The position numbers were made by a program, and so were the translations under genes. A model generated the notes under the pieces. That model was given only the letters and a program-made list of their open reading frames with translations, ran no database searches and was not told where the DNA came from. Shown piece after piece: positions 45,498 to 57,592 of a stretch of DNA of 64,000 nt. The stretch spans positions 82,418,800 to 82,482,799 of the forward strand of contig CM047815.1 of NCBI GenBank assembly GCA_026214975.1, given 5' to 3'. The stretch comes from Gentiana macrophylla (taxonomy: Eukaryota; Streptophyta; Magnoliopsida; Gentianales; Gentianaceae). Every line of letters begins with the position of its first letter. Position 1 is the stretch's first letter.

Positions 45498-46382
45498 GGG
45501 AAAATTCGAATTATACATTGTTTTCGAAAATTAAAACTAAATCTACATCACTCGAATTTCAAAATCCATACGTATCTCCCGTTTAAAAATGAGCAGAACC
45601 GCCCATTTTTTGCCCTACACACCGCCCATCTCCGCCCTCCTACCCGCCTATCTTCCGCCCAAGATGGAGGTCCCGCCCAAAATTTTCCAAAATTCCGCCC
45701 ATTATGGGCGGTCCACCCAAATTTCAAAAAATTCAGAATTTCTGCCCATTTACTCTATTTCATCCCTTCAAATCGAAAATTTCACCATTTCATCCCTTTC
45801 TTCCACATTTGAGCGAATATTGCATCAAATATATATATATATTTTTTTGTTTTGTTTCTTTTTAACGATTTTCTAGAAAATTATTGTATCAAAATTCGAG
45901 GTTTGAAGGTTCGAAGGTTTCTTGAAGGATTCGACGGTTTGAAGGTTCAAAGGTTTGAAGATTCGAAGGATTCTTGGTAAATTTCATCGTTATAATAGTT
46001 TCTTCTTTGTAAATTTCGTGTTGATAATCATTTCTTCAATTTGTTGATTTTTTTGTTTCTTTTAAACAATCTTGTTTCTTTGAAGTGATGAAATGAGACT
46101 AAATGGGCGAAAATTCTGAATTTTTTTGAAATTTGGGCATGATGGGAATTTTGGAAAATTTTGGGCGTGGCCTCCCATCTTGGGCGGAATATAGGCGGTT
46201 AGGAGGGCGGAGATGGGCGGGTAGGAGGGCGGAGATGGGCGGTGTGTAGAGCGAAAAATGGGCGGTACCGCCTATTAATGGGCGGTTCCGCTCATTTTTA
46301 GGCGGTAGGTATGGATTTTGAAATTCGAGGGGCGTAGATTTAGTTTTAATTTTTGAAAACAAGGTATAATTCGAATTTCCCC
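45498..46382. mobile_element. Long-TIR foldback element, 885 bp
   Basis: About 280 bp at each end are inverted copies. The left end GGGAAAATTCGAATTATACA and the reverse complement of the right end GGGGAAATTCGAATTATACC continue to pair through GGCGG/CCGCC-rich arms. TTAAAATA before the left end and TTATAATA near the right end may be a decayed duplication. The spacer (45896-45985) has repeated GAAGGTTCGAAGG words. Long TIRs suggest a Mutator-like or foldback element; no transposase. Confidence 0.65.
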
Positions 46383-47931
46383 ATTATAATACCCTTATCT
46401 AAGTGTATCCAACACGTTTTTCTTCATCATTCAGAGAGTTTTTATAATATTTTCTCTCTTATATCATTAAAATTATTCAAAGAGTTATATCATTTGATCT
46501 AAACCTTCTAAAACCACAGTTCATTCACAATATCTTTTATTTCATTTTTTGTCCTCTTTCTTTTAAAACTACACTTCATTATTCCTACATCATTTTCCGA
46601 AACACAAAATTTCACTTGTAAAGATGTGTGAGACATAATTCCACGCCTAAGTATTGAAACCTTTGAACAAAATTCTTGTGGTGTCTCGACCGAGAAATTC
46701 TATCGCGTACTCTTAATTAAGGAGTTTCATTAGCAACCATATAAAGCACAACATGTGGCATTAAACATACTACTATTAAGTATATAAACAACATAAACCA
46801 CTGCAAACACACTAAAATCATATCATATATCGTGTTTTGATTGGTCACAAACATAAATCCTTAATAAGAAGTCTCCGCAATGGAGTTTTCTATCTCAACC
46901 TGTGCTTGCAAGTGGTTCATTACTCTTGTGGTTTGAATGGACTCGGATTCTAGGATTTGATTATCAGTCATTTCATGTTTACGTGCATGCTTTATTTATG
47001 AAGAAAAGTTGATAAATTGCCATTTCTTTTAAAACTTAAGTTTTCATATCCATTTGTTTGTAATAACTTAAGTTTTAAAAGAAATGGTAATTATGATGTA
47101 TATTTTGAGTTGTAATATTACAACCTTGTACATTGCAAATATGTCTATCTTGTTCAAGGTGAGTTCACATTGTGATGTTAATTTAAGGCGTTTGATAATC
47201 CACTCCGAAATAATAGATTATATAATGAAACATTTCCATTATGATTGTCCAGTCTAAAGCAACATATTATATGCTGCAAGAGTACTCGTAGCATATCCGA
47301 TATGATTTGCCTCTACTGTTAAGTGTGAGGTGATGTAGATTATCAATCGACAAACCATCATTGAATCTAGTCTCATTAGGAAGTTGTGCTTTGATCCGTT
47401 CCTATTAAACGACATTGAATGTGGGAGGGAGGGATTTTTAGTGGACTTTAAATGTGCATCTGATATAAAGCATAAATCATTCCCCGATACCTGTTGCAAC
47501 ACTTTACATCCCTCATGTCCACAACCCTTCAAATCCTTACCCGAAGACACCACATCATGTTGTCAGTGTGTGTGCTTCTTGCTCTACTTCTTCAACCATA
47601 CACCTATACTCCAGCAAACCCTCGTCAATAACAAGATCTTCATCAAACAATTCCTAAGCCTATAGTATTGGATAGTGTACTATCGATTGCATTTCATTTG
47701 AAATACATGTACAAACTGCTAAAGTCTAATTCCCTTTGTCCATGCAATTAGAAATCTATTCATTTACCAATTTATCCCTAATAAATCCGCTTTCAATCCT
47801 CAACAAGGTCTTCTGAATTTCCAGCTCTTTGCTAGAAGACCTCAAACCCTTGTCCTGATTGCGAAATCGTTCTCATGCTCCATAATTAACACCTTTCGCA
47901 TTAGTTACCCTTCTAACTTCAAGAAATGGTC
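46383..47931. other. Intergenic, no clear gene
   Basis: AT-rich with no convincing coding exon. Open frames on both strands over 47254-47665 show no domain. Contains the 23-bp hairpin at 47020-47087. Confidence 0.5.
47020..47087. repeat. Perfect 23-bp inverted repeat
   Basis: Arms 47020-47042 and 47065-47087 are exact reverse complements (CCATTTCTTTTAAAACTTAAG plus two bases) around a 22-nt loop. Role unknown; it could be a tiny foldback element. Confidence 0.85.
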
Positions 47932-47936
47932 CTTGA

Positions 47937-48329
47937 TGTTAAAGGTGTCCCACATTGGGCACATGCTATTGTATCACCCACCATATTAAGAGATAGACTT
48001 CCTTCACCTCACAACCTAGGTTTTGGGGATGAGGCCCTTCCTTTTATATGGGTTTGAGCCTAGATTTTCTACATGGTATCAGAATCACTCCTTATTGTGC
48101 AAGTGTTGGGCCTCTTTGCTGGCCTTATAGTGCCCTTTATATGCCTTGTGTGCCATGTGGCCCCGGATCTTTATAGGCCACACTTGAGGGGGCGTGTTAA
48201 AGTTGTCCCATATTGGACATTTGCTATTGTATCACCCACCATATTAAGAGATCGACTTCCCTCACCTCACAACCTAGGTTTTAGGGATGATGCCCTCCTT
48301 TTATATGGGTTTGGCCTAGATTTTCTACA
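47937..48329 (+). mobile_element. Complete TRIM element, 393 bp
   Basis: Two LTRs (47937-48073 and 48195-48329) start TGTTAAAG and end TTTTCTACA. Directly after the first is TGGTATCAGAATC, a tRNA-Met-type primer site; before the second is CTTGAGGGGGCG, a polypurine tract. CTTGA is duplicated at 47932-47936 and 48330-48334. The inside is about 120 bp with no coding sequence, so it must be moved by another element. Stretch 48335-48842 holds no gene. Confidence 0.88.
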
Positions 48330-48842
48330 CTTGAATCTTTCTCTCCTACTATAATCTTGTCGAGTCTTAGCTCGAGTTTCCTTAGTATTTACAATTATAT
48401 TATGATGCTTCTTGCGGATCCCATGCTCATGATGTCTAATACACCTAAAATTGACAACACGAAGGCCATTTTTCATTGAAAATCATCTACAAAAACCCAG
48501 AATCCTCATTCCTAATCCAGATACAATCCATCTAAGTCTGAGTGGAGGGGCTTTGGTTGATTAATCAAGGGATCTCAAGTTGAGTCCTTGCGGATGCAAC
48601 AAATATTTTTGGGAGAGGTCCCCACCTTTGGTGCCCAATAGTAACTCGAATGCTTAGTCTCAGACAGCTTCTTGTGGATATATTGGGAAACAAAAAATTC
48701 AACTTCAATCATCACACGCGCAGTAGAAGGTCTTCTCAGTTCAATAGTACCGGAGGAAATTTAAAGTGGTCGACCCACAAAGATGCAACTCGTCATATAT
48801 AATCTTTATTAACAAAGGGAAATTCGGAATAGACAATCTTTT

Positions 48843-50540
48843 TGATATGCTTGAACCCTAATTTGGCCCACGGATCCTTATTTGGGTCCATCCGGCCACC
48901 AAAATAGTGGATGAGGCCACCGGCCACTATAGTCCGCGAACTCGCAACCTTAACCCTATGCGGCGCTAAGAAAGGCTAGGGGCCGGCACGCGAACCCCTT
49001 AGGTTATTAGGTCCGCCAGAGACCAGAGCCGGAAACATAAGGAAGAGCAAGCTACTACTTAAGGGTGATAAGACAAGCTACAACCTCCAAGACGACATGC
49101 CCTCCAGACCTTTGGGCCGCCAGGCCACAAGGCTCTTAGCCTGCTAGGTCCTTAGCCCGCCAAGAGTCTCAGGACGCTAGGCCCTTAGCTCACCAAGGCT
49201 CTTCGGCCTCTAGGCCCTTAGCTCGCCAGAGGCCTTCAGCTCTCGCGACCGTTAGGTTCATGCCCTCTGGCTCGCAGAACCTACCGACCACCGCCATTTG
49301 TCATGCTCTCGCGCGGTGGCCACTCCGAGCCTTTATAAATAGCAACATCACCTCCATTACAAGGGGAAGAAGCTTCACTTCCATAACTACGCATTGGCTT
49401 GATCCCTTACAAAGGGTACGTAGGCAGCCACTTAAGGCTCAGCCCAAAATCACAAACACAACATATTCTTCATCTTGATCTTTAAGATATTCATCTTGTT
49501 CTTGAACGCCACCGCGCAACCACCGATGTTTACTCACCTTCACCACCAGATATCCACAACATACACCACCGCTGAACACCCGTGATAATTCCGACATTAT
49601 TACTTTTAAAACAAAAGGAGAGATAATTCAGTAAGCTCTATCCAAACGGGGAGCTCTTCTTGGTGGGTGCAAGGTTCACAAATTACCTCCAAGAATTAGA
49701 CCCGCTTAATAACGGTTATTATGTGGTTTTACCAAATGTCTATGCAGAAGCAAAGCAATGGGAAAAGGCTACAAAAGTAAGGAAGTTAATGAGAGATCAA
49801 GGGACAAGGAAGACACCTGGATGGGTTTCCATAACATGAGTGTGTGGTTGGTTTCATAACCAGTTACAAGCTCTCTAACAACGAGATCTCTTATTACAAG
49901 CTCCCCAACAAAGAGATCTCTTATTCCAAGCTCTCCAGGTACAAGCCCTCACTGGAATTTATTCCCGTTTTTACAACTTGAATGATTACGCTTCATTATT
50001 GGGACCAGCCTTCTTATTTTTGGAACTCACCAGAGGTCAGCTCGTCATCAAAATGAGATCTCTCTTAACCAAAAGACCGCCCGCTTAATAGCGTGGCACC
50101 AAAAGATCGTCCGATATAGCGCGATTCCCAAAGGCTAAGGAAATCCGCCACATGAAAGCCAAACAAAAGGATAAGGCGATCCGCCACATGAAAGCCAAAC
50201 AACAGGCTAAGCCTATCCGCCACTTAAAAAAAAAAGCCACCACGAGGCTAAGGCTATCTGCCACTTAAGGCCACCAAAAGGCAAAGTTAGTTCATGACAC
50301 AAACCATAAAAGGCAAAGTCGATTTACGACATAAAACCACAAGAAGACCATTCCAAAGTACGACATTTAGGCAAAGCTATAGGAGATCCGCTATATAGCA
50401 TGGTACCACGGTACTCCAGGGTAATCGATCCGCGAACAGACTTTACTCCCTGCCTAACATTTCGAGAAAATGCTTAAGGCACAGAGTAGGGGGCCATTGA
50501 TATGCCTGAACCGTAAAATTCGGCCAACGGATCCCTTTAA
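48843..50540 (+). mobile_element. Small Tat-like LTR element with captured gene piece
   Basis: The 5' LTR starts TGATATGCTTGAACC (48843). It has TTTATAAATAG at about 49333 and a GGGTACGTAGGCAGCC word typical of Tat-group LTRs (49416); its end is near 49600. A purine tract AGAGTAGGGGGC (50484-50495) is followed by a second TGATATGCCTGAACC (50498), but that LTR is lost after about 45 bp. No gag or pol lies between; instead there is a PPR fragment (49643-49839) and non-coding CCGCCA-repeat DNA (50060-50350). Confidence 0.6.
49643..49839 (+). pseudogene. PPR protein C-terminal fragment
   Basis: GALLGGCKVHK, a short frame shift, then ELDPLNNGYYVVLPNVYAEA, WEKATKVRKLMRDQG and RKTPGW with a stop soon after. 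This is the conserved E-type end of plant pentatricopeptide-repeat proteins (organelle RNA factors). Only the last 60 or so codons are present, inside an LTR element without its own genes, so it was probably captured from a host gene. Confidence 0.75.
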
Positions 50541-50545
50541 ATTTG

Positions 50546-52570
50546 ACCAACTCGTGTTTACAACGAACCTACTACTACTGAAGATGTTTTAGCAATTATT
50601 TCGTTGACAAACGAAAATCAAATTAACCCTGAATGCCACATTCAAATATACACAAAATTCGCAATACCACATAGAATCTCCCACAACTTTGGCTGCTACG
50701 ATCCATTGCAATATCCTCTATTATTCCCATATGGTAATTGCGGGTGGCATTATGGAATCGAAAAATTGCTACAAAAAATGCGGAAAAAGAGTTGCCTCTA
50801 GTGATCAGTTACCAAACTCAATAAATCAACAAATATCGGCAGCAGCAGGCCAAAAAAAATTCACCTTACACTCACTTCACCGTGCACGTACGTTTATCAA
50901 TTACCTTCGCCCAAAATAGTTTCACACCTAAACGTTCTTCTTTTAACCTCCACTTGTTGCAGCACTTGGTCAAAGCCGACGGAAACACAACATTTTCTCA
51001 TGCAGACAATATTACTGCTACAAGCTACAGATGCGTGATGACGACAAATCGATGCTACTACACAGCGGGCGACTGTTACAACGATACATAGTTGATATGC
51101 TCGTGAAAGTTGAGACCTCCTGGCTTCAATACTTACAAAAACAGCAGAAAGAAATTCGAACATAATGTTTGCAAGGAATTGTTGACAGTCTTGCATCAGG
51201 GAATGCGTTTGCATCTAATATGGGCCGAAAAATAATTCTCCCACCTTCTTTCATGGGTGGTCCTAGAGATATGCATGCGCAGATGCTACCTACACGCAAT
51301 GTCCTTAGTGCAGCAATTTGGTAAACCCGACTTCTTCTTAACAATGACTTGTAACCCTTCATGGCCTCAAATAACTCAACATTTTCTCCCTCGAGAACTA
51401 GCCCAAAATCGTCCAGACCTTTCGGCACGGTTCTTCAAAGCAAAACTTGAACAACTCAAAAAAGAAATTGTCGGAGATAATATACTAGGTTTGGAGGCTG
51501 CATATGTACACTGCATTGAATTTTCAAAAAGAGGTTTACCTTATGCTCATCTTCTTTTAATAATGAAAAAAGATTCCAAACCTTTAAATCCAGAGGCATA
51601 CGATCGCTTCGTGAGCGCTGAACTCCCAAATCCAAACCTAGACCCACAACTACATGCTCTTGTCCTCAAACATATGATGCATGGACCTTGCAGATCTTCA
51701 AATGAAAATAATCCTTGCATGCGCAATGGGGCATGTAAGAACCATTATCCTAAAGATTTCCTGAATTACACAACGCACACTAGCAACAATTATTCTTACT
51801 ACCGAAGACGTGATATCCCAACATAAACATTTTCCAAACAAATCCGTCAACGATTACAGATCGTGCTTTACTTGCACCGACAAATGACTGCGTAGATGAT
51901 ATAAATGATGCAATGCTTGCTGAAATGCATGGAGAAACAATTACCTACATTAGCACGGATACGACTATTGACCCACAACACCAAGGAGATTACGAATGCT
52001 TCTTGCACTCACTACATCCTAGCGGTCTCCCTCCACATAAACTAACACTCAAACTCCATTGCCCAATCATATTACTACGCAATTTGAGCCCTACAGAAGA
52101 TTTATGCAATGGTACACGCCTAATATGCAAAGAATTAAACGCACATACAATAGTAGCAGTAATTGTTCAACGCTTCATTTACGGGTAAGACAACAATACT
52201 ACATAAAATACCTTTAGAACTCCCAAAGTCCGAGAGGTCAGGAATTCCATTCAAAAGATATCAGTTCCCAATACGTTAATGCTTCGCAATGATAATAAAT
52301 AAAACACAAGGCCAAACCTTTAGCACGCGCAGGAATATACTTATGTGAACCAGTCTTTTCTCACGGCCAACTATACGTAGCACTTTCTAGAGTTAAAAAA
52401 TCTACAAACGTTAAAATACTTATAACACCACCAATCTTTAGTGACAGTGGTACTAGATGCACAACCAAAAACATAGTCTACCATGAAATCATAAACCAAT
52501 GCATACTTCCACCACGACAGCCAAACACTATTCATCAATAGGTTGGTTACACTCATACAATAAAGTTGAA
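50546..52570 (+). mobile_element. Truncated Helitron (Rep + helicase remnants)
   Basis: Helitron-like N region at 50630-50760 (HRISHNFGCYDPLQYPLLFP). Rep part at 51250-51826 with FGKPDFFLTMTCNPSWPQI and EFSKRGLPYAHLLL. Helicase C-terminal part at 51900-52540 with SGLPPHKLTLKL, LLRNLSP, LCNGTRL and, in other frames, INKTQGQT. The first His of the HUH nickase motif (H-x-H) is replaced by Tyr, and the whole middle (Rep end, helicase motor) is deleted. Many stops. The exact 5'TC and 3'CTRR ends are not seen. 52571-52819 holds no recognised gene. Confidence 0.8.
51257..51826 (+). pseudogene. Helitron Rep domain fragment, HUH mutated
   Basis: About 190 codons of the rolling-circle Rep domain: QQFGKPDFFLTMTCNPSWPQ, then HCIEFSKRGLPYAHLLLIMK. 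In active Helitrons the last motif is GLPHAH; here CAT to TAT changes the first metal-binding His to Tyr. CRNG-type cysteines follow (GACKNHYPK). The frame ends before the catalytic tyrosines. It cannot nick DNA. Confidence 0.75.
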
Positions 52571-53638
52571 AAATACACTATTACTTTGTAACTAATTTGT
52601 CCGATGGTAGGTAGGCAACACAAAGTGGAGAGCAAAGGTCATTATCATGGAAAAAGCAAATATCCACAATACACAGGAAAGATAAGAGAAATGAAAAAAT
52701 GGTCATCTCAGATGAACAGGTATCTACACTTCTTATATTCAGTATCTTTTAATGCAGACATTAAAGCATTCAATTGTATGGAAGCTAATAATTTCTCCTT
52801 ATTGAATAATGAACAAAATGCTTAGTATATAATATTGTGGTAGAACTCTTTTAAATACTATTTAATGCCTTGTGTTTTTAGCCATAACCATGTTCCCTTG
52901 TGCAATAGTAAATACTCATGTGAAATTGTTTTTTAGCCTATCTTATATTTCTTTGTTTTCTTGTGTGCACTATGTTAAGTGCATATACAGAAATAACTTA
53001 TAGACAATATCTGAGGGAACATATCGAATTTTATTTTGTTAAAATTCTAGAAGTTTGTGGTTTCGTTTCAGGCAATGGAGAAAATTGTATTTCACTTCTG
53101 GAACATAATTGCAATTTTGTAAACCAGTAGTGTCATAAGCCTCTCAACTTATTAGTTGATCCAATCATCCCATGTTATTGAACAGAGCAGTGGGGTCTCC
53201 AAAGTGTATATTCTGTAAGTATTTACTGCATATGACTTTATGCAGGTTGTACTCCATTGATTCTGGCTGTTGCGAAACACCGCCTTTCAACGGCCGAATA
53301 CCTCATTCAAATCGGCGCAGGGATTGACTGCAGAAACCGAAGCGGCCTTACTGCTTTACACTGCGCGATTCTAGACGGTTTTTCCCATATCTTCAGTGAT
53401 TGCAACCCTTCCCTCCCTTTAACAGTGTGATTGAATCTGTTCTTTACAAGAGTTTCTTGGATTATCTTTTACTTTCATAAAGTATTTAAAAATCTAGTGG
53501 GTATAAAATGTTCCTTTTGTAGCTTTTCACTTGCCACTTCTTTTACTTGCTGAAGAAGTTCAAAACAGAGGTATTTTTGCTCCGTGGAACCCGTGAGTTT
53601 AATTTCTTTGTATTCAGGTCAGAAGGCAATGCTGCAAT

Positions 53639-55455
53639 TGTTGGAAAGGTGTCCTAAACCCAATCGGGTTGGACCGGATCCGACCGGGTCGGGTCATTTA
53701 CAGTCTATTTAGTTCATGTAATAACTTTATTATGATTAATAAAAGCACTTATGTTATTATATATTGTTTATCTTCATGTTATTTGTTGTATATATATATA
53801 GTAACGTCCTTAGTGTCAATCTGTGATAGAGAAACCATGATAGTGATTATGGTTGATGAGATCTCTAATCAATATAACAAGATTGGTACTTAAATGTCTC
53901 TAGTCTTACATATTATCAAATGGGACATTGATTGTATAATCAGACTAACACATATTGGATGTCTTCTATCTTTTAGAAGATATGGATAGATCTCGTCTAT
54001 CGAAATGTAGAGACACTTGGACTGTACGTGGACGTGTATTAGAGAATGCGTACGTTAGATCGACCCACTTACATTAAGTGTCACACTATGTGGTGGTTGT
54101 GTAATTATCTTTTGACCGAGTCTTCATGGCATCACGGTGTGGATTGTCATGCTTTGACACTATTGAGATTTCCCAGCCACGGGCGATCATGCGGTAGTGA
54201 TTGAGTATGATATTGAAGCATGCGGAGTATACATGATTGGTCGTCCGGGAATCGCGTATCTATGATTGGGATCGAATATCGAAATGGCCTTCTTATAAGG
54301 AATGTCGAGCTCTCGAGAATCTTTGCAAAGTGGGAGTAAATGTGTTATCCCGAGAGAGCATGATATCAGATTATAAGATACGATCGTTAATGTATCGACA
54401 CTCGAGATACGATCGTATGGATATTATTACATACGGCGATAGGATTGTAAGTTACGAATAGCTGCTTCACATGAAAGGTAGTAGTCATTGCTTTTGACTC
54501 TTCCGATGATTGGGGTCACGTTGTGTTGCTAGACGCTATCCCGTGATCGTTAGGCATGAAGGGCATTTTAGTAAATTGCACTTTGAGTCTACGGCCAACA
54601 TATTCGGAAGCCTATCGGGTCACACACATATGAACATCGAGTCGGATTAAAATGCGGTTATAGTTGATAACCAAATAAGGAAAGTTTATCTCTAGACTAT
54701 AAAAGGTTATAGTGGTAAATTAATATGGTGGTATTTATTTATTATGAATAAATAAAATACAAGATATTAATTATATACAAATTATATTAATTAAAGAATA
54801 TTCCGGAAGTCAATCTTTTGACTATTGGGGCGCCACTTTTGAGTGTATAAGATACACTTGGATTGTGCAATTTAATTAATAAGATTACCATAATATTAAT
54901 ATAAGATATTAATTGATTTTGGAAAAATAGATTTATGGTAATAAGATAATTATATTCAATATAAGATATTGGCAAAATTAATCATAATAAAAGAGATAAA
55001 TCAATCTAGAAGATTTTATTTATTTTATTGGGAAAATGTTTTCTTCTCCTACACACTAATTGGGGCGCCACCTCTAGCTATAAATAAGAGGTGGGTGTCA
55101 GGCTTTTTTGTACATCACAATTGCAAGAGCTCATAGTTCTTGTGTAAAATAGAGAGCAATCCATAGTGAGTTTGTGAGGGACGAAAAAGGCCGGTCTAGC
55201 AACCGGATTTTTTCCGATAGCAATCCAAGGAGGATTCCGGCAAGGGGTTCGTGTGGATTAGCGATAGAGGCCGGACGCGTGGACGGCTTGCGCACTGAAC
55301 TACTCTCCGTTGACGGTCAAAGCGATGATCTTATAAATCATCTGAGGTATAACCGTCAAACTACTTAACGTGTTTATTGCATTAAACGAAGAACGATCTA
55401 GTAAAAGGAAATCAAATTTTAAATTCCACTACGTTAAACTAGTGATTTCCTAACA
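53639..55455 (+). mobile_element. Solo LTR, 1817 bp
   Basis: It starts TGTTGGAAAGG, ends TTTCCTAACA and is flanked by GCAAT on both sides (53634-53638 and 55456-55460). The uninterrupted right arm shows the empty site. No internal coding region. A TATAAATA box lies at about 55079. Copia-like by its terminal sequence, but clade is not certain. The orientation is inferred from the TATA box. Confidence 0.85.
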
Positions 55456-55725
55456 GCAATTGTTATCAAAAGGTGAAGAAGTTATTCATGTCCTCAATTT
55501 AGAATCTAATGTAAGACATATTACTCAAGTGTCCTTGGTATTTTCTCCATGCACTATGAACATTTTCTCCATGTAGGAAATTATCTCCTGTTTCCAATAA
55601 TGTGAATTATTTCGTGCAGCCCATGATTGAGCATTTTCAATGCACCCCTTTTATGCGTTGTCCATTATGTTAAAGTCACGTGAGTGCTTCAAGCTTTTTC
55701 TCAAGGTACTGTGACATAAGTTCAT

Positions 55726-55726
<1 letters not shown>

Positions 55727-55762
<36 letters not shown>
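55727..55762. repeat. (TC)n(CA)n microsatellite
   Basis: A TC run followed by a CA run in an intron of the left pseudogene copy; the shorter counterpart is at about 60826-60851 in the right copy. Confidence 0.85.
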
Positions 55763-56295
55763 CATCTTGTTGGAAACTACATTTGCCACACTGTTGGGGT
55801 AATCATGGACCTGCTTGTTTGTGGATACTTCTTTGTTTCCAGGCTGGATCAAATCCGGACCATGGTTTGAGTGGGAAGACTCCTCTTCTATTAGCAGTCT
55901 ATGGAAGGGACACGACAATCATTGAACAATTGCTGAAAGCTGGGGCAGATCTTAATGTCGTTGACAATGTGAGATTTACTCCTCCACCCCTTCCCCACTC
56001 GCACAGAACTCACGCATGTACCGACACCAATGAAAATCCTTATGTATTTATTACGTTGCTCCATAAACCTTGTTTACATGTTATGTTTTCATAATTTTAA
56101 ACTCCGTTTGGCAGTCTGGGGTGACACCTATAGAGCGTGCTGCATTGAGTGGCTATGTTGATGCGGTGGAGGCTTATTAGGTTTTAGAAATATAATTGTA
56201 TTGTCATTAATTGTAAAAATGTATTACAATGGGTATTTATAGGCACAGTTATATTTGCCTTAGGTAGAATAAATAATACAAATAAGTAAAATATT

Positions 56296-56935
56296 CTACA
56301 CTATTTGTCTTCGGTGATAATATTCTCGACACGCCCCCCACAATCCCGTGGGAAGTGGCTGAACACGGAGATTGGTCTTCATAGTGTGAAAGAGAGGATG
56401 CCCCAGAGGCTTCGTAAGGATGTCCGCAAGTTGCTCCTTAGAGCTGATAAAGGAAATGGTGAGTAGACGAGCCGCAACTAGCTCACGAACATGATGGAAA
56501 TCGATCTCAATATGCTTAGTTCGAGCATGAAACACCGGATTGTGAGCGAGGTAGGTTGCGCCAATATTTTCGCCCCATAGGGTCGGCAGAGAGGACAAGG
56601 GGACTTCCATTTCCCGCAATAAGCTGCACAACCATTGGATCTCAGCAGCAGTATTCGACAGTGTTTTGTACTCAGCCTCAGTACTACTTTTGGAGACAGT
56701 CAAGTGTTGTTTGGTGCGCCAATTGATGAGGTTAGATCCCAAGAAGACACAGTAAGCCCTGACTGAGCGACGGTTATCGGAGTCGGCCGCCCAGTCAGAA
56801 TCAGAATAAGCCTGAATAGTAATCGGAGATAGGCGTGAGAAGAACAAACCCTCGGAGTCTCGGAGATAGTGTGTTTAAGATATCGTAGGATGCGTTTAAC
56901 TGCCGTCCAATGAGCATCTGTAGGATCACACAGCC
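56296..56935 (-). pseudogene. copia RNase H end, minus strand
   Basis: Minus frame: QAYSDSDWAADSDNRRSV (first catalytic D), INWRTKQHLTVSKSSTEAEY (with E), ATYLAHNPVFHARTKHIEID (D) and EQLADILTKPL, the conserved end of copia RNase H. A one-base shift separates the upstream DAHWTAVKRILRYLKHT from it. It reads to the polypurine tract (CGCCCCCCA at 56332-56340) and the LTR. Confidence 0.85.
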
Positions 56936-57159
56936 CCCCACCCGAGGCCTCTTCCAACTCTCCACCCGAACCACCCTCCCCTGGCCTAACCGTCGCTTTA
57001 TCTCCACCTCCAAATAATCCGCCTCGTATGATTACCCGCACCCAAACCAACACGCTAAAACCCAAACAAATGCCTGACTACATTCGCTATCCCATCTCGT
57101 GAGCCCTACTCGCTACCACTTCCACTTCGGATCCTACCTCTTACACTATTGCCTCTAAA

Positions 57160-57372
57160 CACCAAATTTGGCGCCATGCGATGCAGGATGAGATTGATGC
57201 GTTATTGAAAAATCAAACGTGGGACCTTGTGCCTCGTCAGTCCCATATGAACATTGTTGGTAACAAGTGGGTTTACCGCACCAAACAACTTACGGACGGG
57301 CGTCTGGAGCGCCATAAGGCGCGTTTAGTGGCCAAGGGATTTCATCAGGCCGAGGTCATTGATTACCATGAG
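57160..57372 (+). pseudogene. copia reverse transcriptase N-terminal piece
   Basis: HAMQDEIDALLKNQTWDLVP, then NKWVYRTKQLTDGRLERHKA and LVAKGFHQ, the start of copia RVT_2. It is fused directly to the start of an LTR (TGTCGAG at 57373), which never happens in a normal element. Confidence 0.85.
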
Positions 57373-57543
57373 TGTCGAGAATATTATCACCGAAGACAAA
57401 TAGTGTAGAATATTTTATTTATTTGTATTATTTATTCTACCTAAGGCAAATATAACTGTGCCTATAAATACCCATTGTAATACATTTTTACAATTAATGA
57501 CAATACAATTACATTTCTAAAACCTAATATGGTATCAGAGCCT
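57373..57543 (+). repeat. copia LTR (157 bp) and primer site
   Basis: TGTCGAGAATATT...ACCTAATA, then TGGTATCAGAGCC, the tRNA-Met primer site of copia elements. It is an inverted copy of 56175-56331. TATAAATA box at about 57465-57472. Confidence 0.85.
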
Positions 57544-57592
57544 CTTTAATCAAAAAAAAAACCTAGCAGCCGCAGCACAGCCGCCGCAGCCA

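Noticed and set aside
47254..47665. 93-99 codon frames on both strands
   Set aside because: No recognised domain, no splice-linked neighbours; could be a relic but unsupported.
49260..49478. 72-codon + frame in the Tat-like LTR
   Set aside because: Falls inside LTR promoter sequence; no domain.
52604..52825. 73-codon frame between Helitron and inverted duplication
   Set aside because: No domain or homologous pattern; length is expected by chance.
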